NCBI RefSeq assembly: GCF_030929615.1
Contig: NZ_JAVFVU010000003.1
Span: 1 to 64,000, forward strand
Direction: 5' to 3'
Source: Dyadobacter sp. LHD-138
Lineage (GTDB): Bacteria; Bacteroidota; Bacteroidia; Cytophagales; Spirosomataceae
DNA: 64,000 bases
The notes below the pieces were generated by a model, which saw only the letters and a program-made list of their open reading frames with translations, was not told the DNA's origin and made no database searches. A program made the translations under genes and the position numbers. Positions within the stretch are counted from its first letter, which is position 1, and each line of letters opens with the position of its first letter. This document shows positions 16,070 through 26,145 of this stretch, one piece after another.

Positions 16070-18430
16070 TTAAAAGCCCTTGCTTCGTTTGGCATCCATA
16101 TTTTCTTTGGCACTGCCCATATCCTTTCGTTTGCCGCCTTTATTGAAATTGTAGGTGACTTTCAAAAATACGGGAAGTGCTGATAACTGTATGACTTTCT
16201 TCGAGCGACCAGAGAAGGTTCCGGAAGAAATCCTTTCGCCTTGAAAAGTAAAAGTTCTGCCGAATGGAAAAGCGAATGTTAAGCCGGTCCTGAGTGCTTT
16301 GGAAAAAGTTTTTTGGAAGGAAATAAAATACAGCGGATCTGCAAAAACAATTTTCTGCATTTCCGGGACAGGGCTGTTGTAGGTGAACTGAGCGGATATT
16401 ACAAACCCATACGGCAAGGAGGCGTTACCTGACAGGGCGATTTCATACGCTGTTTTTTGCTGGTTTTCCAGGTCATGATAGCGGGCAAGGCTGCTTGCCC
16501 GGGTAAATACCCGGAATAGTTTCAAATAGCTTTGCATTTGTATGGCCTGACCGATCGAAAATGTACCCGTCAGCTGGCCGCCATACTGCTGGATTCTCCC
16601 TGCATTAAAAAGTTGCGTATACAATTTTTCATTTTCATCTACGCGGGCTAGTTCATTGATAACATCTGTTCTGCTGTGATAAAAAGTGCGAAAGGCGATC
16701 CAGCTTTTACCGATACCACGGCTGTATTCCACTCCTGCATTACGGATATCAACCGGCCCCATCAATGGATTTCCGCTGCGGTAAGTATATGGATCTTCCA
16801 TGACGACATATGGGTTGAGCTGATACAATCCGGGATATTCGAGCGATTTTTGGTAGGTAGCCTTTAAGCTCCTTCCTTCCGCAAGTTGGTATTGAAAGGC
16901 TAGATTGGGCAGGAAGTTCGTAAATATCCGGGATTTGGCAGTTTCCAAACCAAGTGTCGCTCTTTCAACACGTATAGCCACATCAGTTGTGAATTTCCCT
17001 TTTGAGAACCTGACACTCCCGTGTAATGCCTGGCTGTCACTTAGGTAAGTAAAGCTGCTTGCATTTCTATCCGCAAATCGATGCCGTTTGACCTGAAAAC
17101 CAGTTACGATTCTTAGGTTCTTATACATTGGGATGGTATAATCGGCCCTGAGGTTGTATGAGTTTTGCAGCGGCTGAATCAAATTGATTTGTGTACTGCC
17201 TATTGCAATGTCTGTAAATACATTCTGATTTTTTGCCCGCAGGCCATACAGGCTGCCATCGACGGTGAACTCGCTCCCTTCGCGTTTTCCCGGATTACCC
17301 TTATAAAACAGCGCGTAAAAACTGCCAAGATTCTTGTCGTCATCTTCTTTTCGGGTATTCCATGTTTTTTTGGCTGGTCCTTCATAAAGTGTTTCAGCGT
17401 AACCGTCCAGCTGTTGGGAGTACGGGTTAAAATAGCCATACAAAGTAATTGAATTCCGCTTGTTTAGCGCGTAGTCAACACCATACTGAAAGCGGTGCGA
17501 CCAGTTTTTTTGCCTTTCCTTTCGGTATGACGTAATTCTCCTCTCGCCATCGGGGGTATCAATTTCCCTTTGACTTTCTTCCAGAATGTCGAAATACCCC
17601 AAAGACCCATTGTATGACACAAACATATCGATTTTATCCCGGCCATAACTAAGCCGGGCCGAAGGAAAAGTGTATATCTGTTTCACGGAAGTAGGCGCTT
17701 CAAAATTGACGTTTACGGCCATTCCCCTTTGTTTGTCACTTTTGAGAATCACATTGACCACCCTGGATGCACCACCCTCGTACCGGGTCGGCGGACTTGC
17801 CATTATTTCAATTTTATCGATGTCCGCTGCCTGTAATTGATTGAGATATTTTCCGTCCCGCTCCATACCATTCACCAGGAAGATTACATTATCGCTTCCT
17901 TCCAAACTGATATTTTGCATGAGGTCAATACTGAATCCCGGCAGTAATTTAAGCAAGTCTACACCGGTTGAAGCAACATCGAGCATCTTGCTGCTGATTT
18001 GAAATACTGTTTTGTCGACCTCCGATTTCGCCTTTTCGCGCACCCCCCGAATTGTTACCTCTTGTAAACCCGACTGCCCATACGACAGCAATATGGTGTC
18101 CAGATCCAGCACCTGCTCATGCGCCAATTCAATTTCAACACGCTTCTCTGTATAGGCTACCGACGTAAACCGCAGCATGTACCTGCCCCTTAGAATACCA
18201 GACAACACGAACCGCCCGTCTTGTAAACTTTGCGTCCCACCCAAAGGCATTGAATCTGTCCGGTTGTATAGGGTTACATTGATAAAGGGAATCGGATTTG
18301 GAGCGTCCTCTTCGATTAAAACGCCCTTGACCGAGCCTTTCCAGGTTTGCTGCGCCAGTGCGCAATGCACGGTCAGTAAAAAAAATAAAGCCCAAACAAA
18401 TGGCTGAGATAGTTTAAAAATGAAATACAT
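16070..18430 (-). CDS. TonB-dependent-receptor-like outer-membrane beta-barrel protein
   Basis: This 786-residue outer-membrane protein has a signal peptide (FVWALFFLLTVHCALAQ), a carboxypeptidase-regulatory-like domain (about 32-115, WKGSVKGVLIEEDAPNPIPFINVTLYN), a plug (about 130-230, VDKTVFQISSKMLDVASTGVDLLKLLPGFSIDLMQNISLEGSDNVIFLVNGMERDG, with ADIDKIEIMASPPTRYEGGASRVVNVILK) and an outer-membrane barrel of the OMP_b-brl_3 type up to the C-terminus. It is not a SusC: it lacks the KDAAAxxIYG motif and any SusD partner. The substrate is unknown. The basic C-terminal tail (KGGKRKDMGSAKENMDAKRSKGF) after the last barrel strand is unusual, because barrels normally end on an aromatic residue. 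The ATG at 18430 gives the signal peptide. The LytTR regulator lies 157 bp upstream. Confidence 0.82.
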   Translation of the reverse strand: MYFIFKLSQPFVWALFFLLTVHCALAQQTWKGSVKGVLIEEDAPNPIPFINVTLYNRTDSMPLGGTQSLQDGRFVLSGILRGRYMLRFTSVAYTEKRVEIELAHEQVLDLDTILLSYGQSGLQEVTIRGVREKAKSEVDKTVFQISSKMLDVASTGVDLLKLLPGFSIDLMQNISLEGSDNVIFLVNGMERDGKYLNQLQAADIDKIEIMASPPTRYEGGASRVVNVILKSDKQRGMAVNVNFEAPTSVKQIYTFPSARLSYGRDKIDMFVSYNGSLGYFDILEESQREIDTPDGERRITSYRKERQKNWSHRFQYGVDYALNKRNSITLYGYFNPYSQQLDGYAETLYEGPAKKTWNTRKEDDDKNLGSFYALFYKGNPGKREGSEFTVDGSLYGLRAKNQNVFTDIAIGSTQINLIQPLQNSYNLRADYTIPMYKNLRIVTGFQVKRHRFADRNASSFTYLSDSQALHGSVRFSKGKFTTDVAIRVERATLGLETAKSRIFTNFLPNLAFQYQLAEGRSLKATYQKSLEYPGLYQLNPYVVMEDPYTYRSGNPLMGPVDIRNAGVEYSRGIGKSWIAFRTFYHSRTDVINELARVDENEKLYTQLFNAGRIQQYGGQLTGTFSIGQAIQMQSYLKLFRVFTRASSLARYHDLENQQKTAYEIALSGNASLPYGFVISAQFTYNSPVPEMQKIVFADPLYFISFQKTFSKALRTGLTFAFPFGRTFTFQGERISSGTFSGRSKKVIQLSALPVFLKVTYNFNKGGKRKDMGSAKENMDAKRSKGF

Positions 18431-18587
18431 ATGCGTCCTTTTATCCGAGGTAAATTGATAATCGGACACAAAGGGAGAGAATGTATCTTAATGCGGCAAC
18501 AGTGTGGGATACTTGACCAGCATTTGACGTCAATGCATTATTGTGCAGCCATTTTTGGTATGAAATGTAACATTTTGTGACGAATGA

Positions 18588-19427
18588 CTAGCGGTTTGAC
18601 AAGTACAGACGATCAAATTTTTCAATGTTGCTTCGGGATACCGGGATTTCCTCAGTGGTTCCCTCGAGCTGTAACCGATAGCCAGAAGAATTCCCATTAT
18701 ACTTATTGATTTTCATCATATTGACAATGAACGCCCGGTGGGTCCTGACAATAAATGGAATTCCATTGAGCATTTGTTCTACTTCACTGATTGAGTTTCG
18801 AATGATTTCTTTTCGGGTCTGTCCGTCCTGCAATAAGTGAAAAACGACATAGTTTCCGTCGGATTCCACATAAATAAGGTCCCCAACGGAGAGTGTCAGC
18901 GTCTCACCTTTCAGTTTGGATTTGATCTGCACGATCTGTTCATTGCCATCGCTGTTTACCGGCGCAGCACCAAGAGCCCTGAAGTTAATGAATGCTAAAA
19001 ACCCATACAAAATAGCACAGGTTAGAAAAACAATCTTGCAGGAGCCCATAAAAGTGTCAAGGTTAAACCGGTTGACCGGATCCTCCATCAAAAAGCCAAA
19101 TCCATATATAAAAACGCTCAATCCGCCAAGGATTAACAAAATCGCCAAAAATTCCTTTTTTACAGTCCATTGATCCGGACTTGAGAATAACGAGATTCGC
19201 CTCAATACGTAAACCAGCAAAATATGCGGCAGTATCATAGCCAACACATATAGTGCCATCGTGGCCTCAAAACTCAGCCTGCCGCTGGGATTAAGATCGA
19301 ATGGCTTGTAAATTATAACAAACAGGAAGCTGTAAAAGGCCATGAGAACCGAACCATGCACCGGTCTCTGGATCAGATAATTCTGTGGATACCTTTTGTC
19401 CATCCACGTGACGTACTTTGTAATCAT
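18588..19427 (-). CDS. LytTR-family DNA-binding regulator with N-terminal membrane domain
   Basis: The 279-residue protein has four hydrophobic helices in its first 155 residues (SVLMAFYSFLFVIIYKPF, MALYVLAMILPHILLVYVL, FLAILLILGGLSVFIYGFGFL, KIVFLTCAILYGFLAFINF) and a LytTR DNA-binding domain from about 168 to 277 (LTLSVGDLIYVESDGNYVVFHL, IPFIVRTHRAFIVNMMKINKYNGNSSGYRLQL, IPVSRSNIEKF). It has no receiver domain, so signalling is probably direct through the membrane part rather than by phosphotransfer. The likely target is the adjacent outer-membrane receptor gene downstream on the same strand. Confidence 0.85.
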   Translation of the reverse strand: MITKYVTWMDKRYPQNYLIQRPVHGSVLMAFYSFLFVIIYKPFDLNPSGRLSFEATMALYVLAMILPHILLVYVLRRISLFSSPDQWTVKKEFLAILLILGGLSVFIYGFGFLMEDPVNRFNLDTFMGSCKIVFLTCAILYGFLAFINFRALGAAPVNSDGNEQIVQIKSKLKGETLTLSVGDLIYVESDGNYVVFHLLQDGQTRKEIIRNSISEVEQMLNGIPFIVRTHRAFIVNMMKINKYNGNSSGYRLQLEGTTEEIPVSRSNIEKFDRLYLSNR

Positions 19428-19530
19428 TTAACCAGGCATTAAACAAGGACACTCCACAGCGCATGGATTCGCAAAGATAGCACTTCGATGTTAAAACGGG
19501 AACTTCCTGGTAAAAACACTTATCAACTGA

Positions 19531-19600
19531 AATTTGCCAGCATTTTCTACTATAATGGCATCCCTTCGGGTTTGTCTTGAAGTTTAACGACTTCAATTTA
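19531..19600. repeat. REP-like dispersed repeat, copy C (partial)
   Basis: The stretch AATTTGCCAGCATTTTCTAC...CATCCCTTCGGGTTTGTC...AAGTTTAACGACTTCA matches the 3' half of the copies at 14512-14620 and 43887-44000, including the CCC-TTC-GGG hairpin. The 5' half with the ACCCTTTCAGGGT hairpin is missing. It sits in the 375-bp gap 19428-19802, whose other visible feature is the hairpin at 19745-19786. Confidence 0.5.
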
Positions 19601-19744
19601 AGTAGCTGTTGGCAATTAGCTATATGCGATTAGCTCAGTAACCGGATGATTAATAGCTTATTATAAAAATCAATAATATAAACTAATTTTTCACTACTAC
19701 TTACACAATTCAAATGAAACCTAAACGCTTCGCATATGGATCTA

Positions 19745-19786
19745 AACTTTCACCTTAAACATGAAAACATGTTTAAGGTGAAAGTT
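19745..19786 (-). terminator. Perfect 19-bp hairpin after the SusD gene of system 2
   Basis: AACTTTCACCTTAAACATG (19745-19763) and its exact reverse complement (19768-19786) enclose an AAAA loop. The hairpin lies 17 bp beyond the SusD stop at 19803. No T-run follows on the minus strand, so it may act as a 3'-end stabiliser as much as a terminator. Confidence 0.55.
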
Positions 19787-19802
19787 GAAAGATTTTCGAC
19801 CG

Positions 19803-21350
19803 TCAATAACCCGGATTCTGTTTCAATACCGGTGCGTTACGATCAATTTCCGTTTGTGGAATTGGCCAGAACTCAAATTTATCTTCGTATTTGCTCTTTA
19901 CAGTAGGTGCCAGAGGATTCTGAATAAATCCGTTTAGCTTTTTCGTCGCAATTCCCCATCTTCTCAAATCAAAATAACGCTGTCCCTCAAGGGCAAATTC
20001 CACCCGCCTTTCATGTCGGATCTTTTCTCTCATATCCGCTTGTGAAAGTCCCGTGGCAAGCGCTGGCATACCCGCCCTGGCCCTAACCTGATTGACTGCG
20101 TCCATTGCATTTGATGGCCCACTGGCTTCGTTCTCAGCTTCTGCGTACATGAGTAAAATATCCGCATAACGCAGCAAAACAAAATCGCCCTCATCAATCG
20201 CGCCGTAATCCGGGTTGACTAGCGATGGATCAAGCCATTTTTTCACCGCATAAAAACCGTTCGTCCAGCTATCTTTCCCAGGCGTTGCCACCGACAAATC
20301 CCCGGTGAATGGCCACCCCTGCTCCTTCGTATCGCCGGGAAAAAAGAAGGTAAGTCGCATACGTGGATCCCTTTTGTCAAACGGATTTTTCGGATCATAA
20401 ACGGCAGAAGTTCCAATATCCTTGCCGTCAATAGCCTCATATTCGTTAATCAGATCCTGCGTTCCCTGTTCACCCTTCCAGCGCTGAAGGGATACCCCCA
20501 ACGCAACATCCTGATGCTGCAAATTCGGCTGAAGATACTTTACTGAAAACATGATTTCCGTGCTGCTGTTTTGATCGGGCTTGAAGAAATTCCCCGCATA
20601 GCTGGTTGACAGCGCATACTTATTCCCCGCAATAATCTGCTTTGCCAGGGCCGCTGCCTCCGCATATTTTTTCTCATACAACAATACCCTTACAAGATAT
20701 CCCTGGGCCGAACTTTTAACGACATGCCCATCTTTATAGGCCTTGTCGGGCAAAGAAGCGATTGCTTTGGCAAGATCCTCTTCAATCAGTTTCAACACCT
20801 CTGCCTTTTCGGATTTTGCTTTTGTAGATTTAAAATCAATGCCGAACGGATCTTCTGTTGTGATAACCACATTTCCATAAAGCTGCGCCAGCCAGAAGTA
20901 ATTGAACGCACGTAAAAAATACGCTTCCCCCTGATACTGATTAAGTTTATCTCCTTTCAATACCTTCCCTACATTTGCCAAAAACGTGTTTATCGCCGCA
21001 ATTGCCTTGTAATTGTTGGCATAATAGCTATAAACAAAGTCACCCGATTGCGCTGTAATTCCCGATGAAAGCGCACTGGTACCACCGCCATAATTGTATT
21101 GTCCATAGGAATCGTCGCTGAAATTATCCCATGCAAACACCTGATACTGAGACGTTGCATAACCACCACCCGGGGCATACAAAAAATTATACAGACCGGT
21201 CAAAGCCAGGTCAGCATCCGCTTCTGATTTCCAGAAAATAGAAGCCGACAGCTTATCTGGCGGAACCACATCCAGATCGTTGGTGCAGGAGGTGACGGAA
21301 ACAATAAGTATCAGGAACGTTAAAACAGTATATTTTAGTAAATTTTTCAT
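19803..21350 (-). CDS. SusD/RagB-family lipoprotein (system 2)
   Basis: The 515-residue surface lipoprotein has the signal MKNLLKYTVLTFLILIVSVTSC with the lipobox cysteine at 22. Family marks are the early SASIFWKSEADADLALTGLYNFLY, the helix YQGEAYFLRAFNYFWLAQLYGNVVI, LLRYADILLMYAEAENEASGPS, RHERRVEFALEGQRYFDLRRWG and the C-terminal FWPIPQTEIDRN...LKQNPGY. It follows its SusC by 22 bp and is closed by the hairpin at 19745-19786. The substrate is unknown. The neighbouring PVC-type operon upstream is the only hint about chemistry. Confidence 0.94.
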   Translation of the reverse strand: MKNLLKYTVLTFLILIVSVTSCTNDLDVVPPDKLSASIFWKSEADADLALTGLYNFLYAPGGGYATSQYQVFAWDNFSDDSYGQYNYGGGTSALSSGITAQSGDFVYSYYANNYKAIAAINTFLANVGKVLKGDKLNQYQGEAYFLRAFNYFWLAQLYGNVVITTEDPFGIDFKSTKAKSEKAEVLKLIEEDLAKAIASLPDKAYKDGHVVKSSAQGYLVRVLLYEKKYAEAAALAKQIIAGNKYALSTSYAGNFFKPDQNSSTEIMFSVKYLQPNLQHQDVALGVSLQRWKGEQGTQDLINEYEAIDGKDIGTSAVYDPKNPFDKRDPRMRLTFFFPGDTKEQGWPFTGDLSVATPGKDSWTNGFYAVKKWLDPSLVNPDYGAIDEGDFVLLRYADILLMYAEAENEASGPSNAMDAVNQVRARAGMPALATGLSQADMREKIRHERRVEFALEGQRYFDLRRWGIATKKLNGFIQNPLAPTVKSKYEDKFEFWPIPQTEIDRNAPVLKQNPGY

Positions 21351-21372
21351 ATTCTCAATATTTTAGGTCCTA

Positions 21373-24300
21373 TTAAAATTGCGCGTTAACACCAAATGTA
21401 TACGTCCTGTTTTGAGGATAAGCCAGGTAGTTTCCGCTATTCACTCTTTCAGGATCAAGTCCGGGATATTTACTGGCAGTCAACACATTATCGGCAGATG
21501 CAAAAAACCTGATCGATTTGATTCTGATCTTGTTGATTACACTTTTAGGTATCGTATAACCCAGCTGAATATTCTTTAAACGGACAAATGAGGCATTTTT
21601 CAGGAAATACGTCGAATTGTAGTTCTGAACGGGGGCATAACCGTCGGCGACGTAGATCTTCGGCATCGAATTGCTGTGATTGGAAGGCGTCCACCGGTCG
21701 CGCCAGTCTGTCGTCGGTACAGATCCCTGTCTGAAAGGCTCAATCCCCCATCCTCTTACATAGATCTTTTGTCCGATCGAGCCGAAAACCTGGGCCGACA
21801 TATCAAATCCTTTCCAATCGGCAGATAAATTTATCCCAAGCTGCATGGCCGGATACTTGCCTTTCTGATAGGTGCGGTCTTTGTCATCAATAACACCATC
21901 CTTGTTGACGTCCTTAATTTTAAGATCACCCGGTGTAGGCGTAACAGGTTGTTTTGGAGAGACGTTTATTTCATCCTGGCTCTGAAAAATTCCATCCCAG
22001 ATGTAGACATAAAACTCATCCAGGGCATGACCTTCCTCCCGAATTGAATTGTCAATAATCTCCTTTTTTCCGAATTTTTCCAGAATGTTTTTATAAGCCT
22101 GCAAATTCACCCCGAAGTTATATGAGAACCCACGAGCAGTGCGGTCTGCATAGGCCACATTAAGTTCAATTCCTTTGTTTCTTACAGCACCATTATTGAT
22201 CGTAGGCGCATCCAGACCCAGCCACAGCGGTACTTGCGAACTGCGCAGAATGTCAAAAGTATACTTATTAAAAACATCGGCCGAGAAGGTGACTTTGTTA
22301 TTGAAAGCTGTCAAATCCACTCCTGCATTAACCGAGCGTGTCGTTTCCCAGGTAAGATTCGGGTCCACAATAGACCGTGCGGCAAACCCTGTGGAAGTTG
22401 TTCCGCCAAAAGCATAATTGGTATTGCTCAAAGTTGCCTGATAAGGGTAAGTGCCAATGTTCTGATTGCCCAGCTGACCATAAGAGGCCCGTATCTTCAT
22501 GTCATTAAGCCAGTTGGCATTTTGCAAAAAGCGCTCCTTCGATATCCGCCAGCCTCCCGAGAAAGAATAAAACAGCCCCCAGCGCGTATCGGATGGTAGA
22601 CGGGACGTACCGTCGTACCGGATACTTCCGCCCAGCAAGTATTTATCTTTCAAACTGTAATTGGCGGTGGCGTACGCCGAATGAATAGCCCACCGCTCGG
22701 AAGTGCCTGCATTGGTTTGTCCATCGGCGGGTCCTGCGTCTAATTCTGTTAAAAGATTGGTCGGATATTGCCGTCTCGATGCCAGTAGCCTACTTGTCTG
22801 ATTCTTTTCCTGCTGATATCCGCCGAGAATGGCAATTGCATGGTCGCCAAAAGTCTTGTGGTAATTAAGCTGACTATAAAAAACGCTATACATCAAATCA
22901 TCGCGCCGCACATTAAATCCGGGAGTACCCACATCAAGCAATCCTGCCGAGCTCATATCATTGAAGTAATACATCGGCACTACGGGTCTGAAAGTGCTCG
23001 ATTTGACATTTTGATAATTAAATCCCGCCTTATTTTCCCATCTGAGACCATCCAGTACATCTACATCCAGCGACATATTTCCCTGTGCGTAGTAGTCTTT
23101 CGTATATTGAATGGATTTCTCCTCGACCGTAGCGATGGTATTTTTGTTTCCCTGTTCATTAGGAAAAGCTCTCTTGATCCATTTTCCATCAGCCGTTTTC
23201 GGAGGGTAAAGCGGCGACTGCGCCATGGTTGATAAAAACATATCGGTACTCCCATTGCTGGGCGCCTGCTGATCCCCATAACGGAATTGCAGATTTGTTC
23301 CCAGCGTAACACGTTTATGAATTTTGGAAGACAGCCCCAGGTTCATGGTGTATTTTTTGTAGCTGAACCCGATCATAACGCCAGGCTGGTCTGTTATTCC
23401 CAAACCGACATTAAAAGTAGTCCCATCCTTACTTCCACCCGACATATTCAGAAAGTGGTTTTTAACGTAAGCAGGTTTGAAAAGATCGTCCAGCCAATTG
23501 TGATTAGGGTATTTAACCCGGTCGGTCGCATTTTTATACAAATTAATCTGATCCTGCGTATACAGCGGCTGTAAATTCGAATTTGTCCGGGCTTCGTTGG
23601 ATAGCTCCATAAATTCAGCAGAATTCGTAATGGTCTTCGGGATTTGGGTTGGATTGGAAATACCAATATTAAAGCCGTATCCAAAGGCAAAACCACCGCC
23701 ATTTCCATTTTTCGTTTTGACCACAATAACACCGTTAGCTCCCCTGGCACCGTAAATCGCTGCGGAAGCTGCATCTTTCAGTACGGTAATGGATTCTATA
23801 TTATTTGGGTTTAAAATAGCCAGATTACCAGGCAACCCATCTACAATGACCAGAGGTTCATTCCCGGCGTTACTAAATGTGCCCGTGCCTCTTACACGCA
23901 ACTGAATACCCTCGTTGCCAGGCTCTCCCGAATTCTGTATCACCTGAAGCCCCGGCAGCTGCCCTTGCAGCAAACTAACCGGGTTTGTTGCGACCCGCTT
24001 GGTTATGGCTTCTCCCGAAACAGTTGAAACGGCACTGATCAGATTGCGTTTACTTTGCGAATTATAACCCACCACAACCACCTCATCCAGCGCTTTGTTG
24101 TCCAACAACAAATTGACATTGATCTCCGTCGCGTCACCGACTTTTACCTCCTGCGTCACATGGCCAACGAAAGAGAATACCAAAATCGCACCCTCCGGGA
24201 CATCCAGCGCATAAGCACCATTGGCGTCTGAAGAAGTTCCCCGGGTTGTTCCCTTTATGGAAATGTTTACGCCCGGCAGGACTTCCCTGGTATCCGAAGT

Positions 24301-24753
24301 CACGATTCCCTTTACACGCTTATCCGCGGCATTTTGACCCTGGTTTATCTGCGTGCCATTATCCCGTATGGCACTGCCCGACGACTGCGGAGAAGCGGGC
24401 CTGAGAATAACCCGGTTTCTGACAATTTTATAAGAAATGTTATCCGGACTAAACAGCTGATCCAGAACCTCCGCCATCATTTTATCATGGGCAGAAAATG
24501 TAACCTTTCGTTCAACCGGAAGTAACTCTTTACTATATACGAATTTAATATTTTGAGAAATTCCGAGCTCCGTCAGTACGGATCGTATCGTTTTTTGCTG
24601 GGCCACAACCGAAACTTTCCTAAGCAAAAGCTCCTGGGCATGCGTTTTACCACCGTAAGAATAAGTACAGGCGATAAGCGCGATAACTATTTGTAAAGAT
24701 GATATTCTCATAAGAAGCCAACAAGACTCTATGATTTCTAGTCTTTTTTTCAT
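21373..24753 (-). CDS. SusC/RagA-type TonB-dependent transporter with STN domain (system 2)
   Basis: This 1126-residue outer-membrane transporter has a signal region (LMRISSLQIVIALIACTYSYGGKTHA, about 14-39), an STN domain (about 45-120, VSVVAQQKTIRSVLTELGISQNIKFVYS), a carboxypeptidase-regulatory-like domain (about 147-225, VKGIVTSDTREVLPGVNISIKGT), the TonB-box-like ALDEVVVVGYNSQSK, a plug with LVIVDGLPGNLAILNPNNIESITVLKDAASAAIYGARGANGVIVV, and a barrel ending TFGVNAQF. The STN domain implies signalling to the FecR encoded 190 bp upstream. The SusD partner follows directly. Confidence 0.96.
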   Translation of the reverse strand: MKKRLEIIESCWLLMRISSLQIVIALIACTYSYGGKTHAQELLLRKVSVVAQQKTIRSVLTELGISQNIKFVYSKELLPVERKVTFSAHDKMMAEVLDQLFSPDNISYKIVRNRVILRPASPQSSGSAIRDNGTQINQGQNAADKRVKGIVTSDTREVLPGVNISIKGTTRGTSSDANGAYALDVPEGAILVFSFVGHVTQEVKVGDATEINVNLLLDNKALDEVVVVGYNSQSKRNLISAVSTVSGEAITKRVATNPVSLLQGQLPGLQVIQNSGEPGNEGIQLRVRGTGTFSNAGNEPLVIVDGLPGNLAILNPNNIESITVLKDAASAAIYGARGANGVIVVKTKNGNGGGFAFGYGFNIGISNPTQIPKTITNSAEFMELSNEARTNSNLQPLYTQDQINLYKNATDRVKYPNHNWLDDLFKPAYVKNHFLNMSGGSKDGTTFNVGLGITDQPGVMIGFSYKKYTMNLGLSSKIHKRVTLGTNLQFRYGDQQAPSNGSTDMFLSTMAQSPLYPPKTADGKWIKRAFPNEQGNKNTIATVEEKSIQYTKDYYAQGNMSLDVDVLDGLRWENKAGFNYQNVKSSTFRPVVPMYYFNDMSSAGLLDVGTPGFNVRRDDLMYSVFYSQLNYHKTFGDHAIAILGGYQQEKNQTSRLLASRRQYPTNLLTELDAGPADGQTNAGTSERWAIHSAYATANYSLKDKYLLGGSIRYDGTSRLPSDTRWGLFYSFSGGWRISKERFLQNANWLNDMKIRASYGQLGNQNIGTYPYQATLSNTNYAFGGTTSTGFAARSIVDPNLTWETTRSVNAGVDLTAFNNKVTFSADVFNKYTFDILRSSQVPLWLGLDAPTINNGAVRNKGIELNVAYADRTARGFSYNFGVNLQAYKNILEKFGKKEIIDNSIREEGHALDEFYVYIWDGIFQSQDEINVSPKQPVTPTPGDLKIKDVNKDGVIDDKDRTYQKGKYPAMQLGINLSADWKGFDMSAQVFGSIGQKIYVRGWGIEPFRQGSVPTTDWRDRWTPSNHSNSMPKIYVADGYAPVQNYNSTYFLKNASFVRLKNIQLGYTIPKSVINKIRIKSIRFFASADNVLTASKYPGLDPERVNSGNYLAYPQNRTYTFGVNAQF

Positions 24754-24848
24754 TTTTTTACACCTTTTAGATCATTAGTCGATTTAAATGCTCCCAGTAT
24801 TTCATTTGTCCAGAATGAAACAACCAGGATTTTCCGGGGATGGGGTTG

Positions 24849-24885
24849 GGACCGAACTATGTTTCCTGCATATTCGGTCCTTTTT
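24849..24885 (+). terminator. Opposite-strand intrinsic terminator in the FecR-SusC gap (system 2)
   Basis: GGACCGAA (24849-24856) pairs with TTCGGTCC (24873-24880). TATG/CATA extends the stem past a one-base bulge. TTTTT follows at 24881-24885 on the plus strand, which is antisense to the FecR and SusC genes. In the sense direction the stem is preceded by AAAAA and not followed by a U-run. The layout copies the one at 3432-3466, with a different stem sequence. Confidence 0.5.
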
Positions 24886-24943
24886 AGTTAAGTAGAGTTT
24901 GTATTCATGTAGCTGTTGTTAAAGGATAAATTAAAAAAAACGA

Positions 24944-25996
24944 TCAGATAGGCTTGCATCCGGGGCCATTCAGGAAAATCCGCTCTCCCTTTACCTCGTA
25001 GCTGGCGTCTATCGCGGCGCATAAAATGTCCAGTACTTCGAACAGATTTTCTATATTCGATGCATCGGCTGTTATGCTGCAATTCGCAAGATTTTTGTTT
25101 TCGGGAACAATGGACACGCCATAGGCTTTTTCCAACTGTGAGATGATCGTGGAAACAGGCGTGTCATTATAGTTGAAACGACCAGACTTATAAGCAATTC
25201 CTTCCAGCCGTTGCACAACGATGGGTTCTTTCACCAATCCGGTTATCATTTCCCTGCTGTCTGGCGAAAAAGTCACCTTCTTGTTTGGCGTCAGCGTGAC
25301 CTCCCTGCCGGTCAGGATCGTGCCTTTGTAGTCTAAATTTTCCCGAACTTTAACCAAACCGGTTAAAACCGATACCTCAATACCGCTGCGGCTGTTCCTT
25401 TTGATCGTAAAGCTCGTACCGACAACTTTTGTGATGATATGGTCAGAATAGACCAGGAAAGGCTTGCTACGATCATGCGCCACATCAAAAAAACCATCTC
25501 CTTTCAAAAAAACTTTACGCTCTCCGCCTTTAAAAACTTCCGGATAAAATAATGTTGATCCGGGATAAAGTGAGACCTCGCTGCCATCAGAGAGTTTTAT
25601 TAATTTGAGCTTTTGGCTATTGTTAACTTGCTGCACCAACGCACTGATCACCGAGTCGGGAACCTCCGCAATAATCGTCTTCCGTTCCGTAACGGCTTTA
25701 TAAAAAATAAAACTTGATATCAGAAAAAGAGCCGTGGCTGCAAACTTGAAGTATACCGATTGCCACCACTTTTTAATAACAAATGATTCCTGCACTTCCG
25801 GTTTTTCATACATTTTCTGCCGGATAGCGTTCCACATATCCTCTTTCAACCTCAGATTCTCCACTGGTACATCATCAGCCTTGGCATGATTAATGGAATC
25901 ATACCAAAAATCCATCACCTGTTTCTTGATCGGGTTAATCGTTCCGTTCTGATAACGATGTAACAGCCGGTAAAATCCTTTCCAACTCTTGTGCAT
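24944..25996 (-). CDS. FecR-type anti-sigma factor (system 2)
   Basis: The 350-residue inner-membrane regulator has an N-terminal cytoplasmic part with an extra helix (WKGFYRLLHRYQNGTINPIKKQVMDFWYDS), a transmembrane helix near 91-108 (FKFAATALFLISSFIFYK), a FecR domain (about 135-240, LSDGSEVSLYPGSTLFYPE, FLVYSDHIITKVVGTSFTI) and a DUF4974 end (FNYNDTPVSTIISQLEKAYGVSI, CSITADASNIENLFEVLDILCAAIDASYEV). It follows the sigma gene by 149 bp and precedes SusC. It should transmit the substrate-bound state of that SusC to the sigma factor. Confidence 0.92.
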   Translation of the reverse strand: MHKSWKGFYRLLHRYQNGTINPIKKQVMDFWYDSINHAKADDVPVENLRLKEDMWNAIRQKMYEKPEVQESFVIKKWWQSVYFKFAATALFLISSFIFYKAVTERKTIIAEVPDSVISALVQQVNNSQKLKLIKLSDGSEVSLYPGSTLFYPEVFKGGERKVFLKGDGFFDVAHDRSKPFLVYSDHIITKVVGTSFTIKRNSRSGIEVSVLTGLVKVRENLDYKGTILTGREVTLTPNKKVTFSPDSREMITGLVKEPIVVQRLEGIAYKSGRFNYNDTPVSTIISQLEKAYGVSIVPENKNLANCSITADASNIENLFEVLDILCAAIDASYEVKGERIFLNGPGCKPI

Positions 25997-26145
25997 GTCT
26001 GTACCTTAACGTTAAAAACAGAATTGTTCCTATGTGTAAGTAGACTTGCCAGGGTACCAGCCACAAATAATTTTATTAAGTATTGGAAAGTTTATACTAA
26101 ACAATGCATTTAATCTAAAATATATTAAAATATTTATATAAAATT

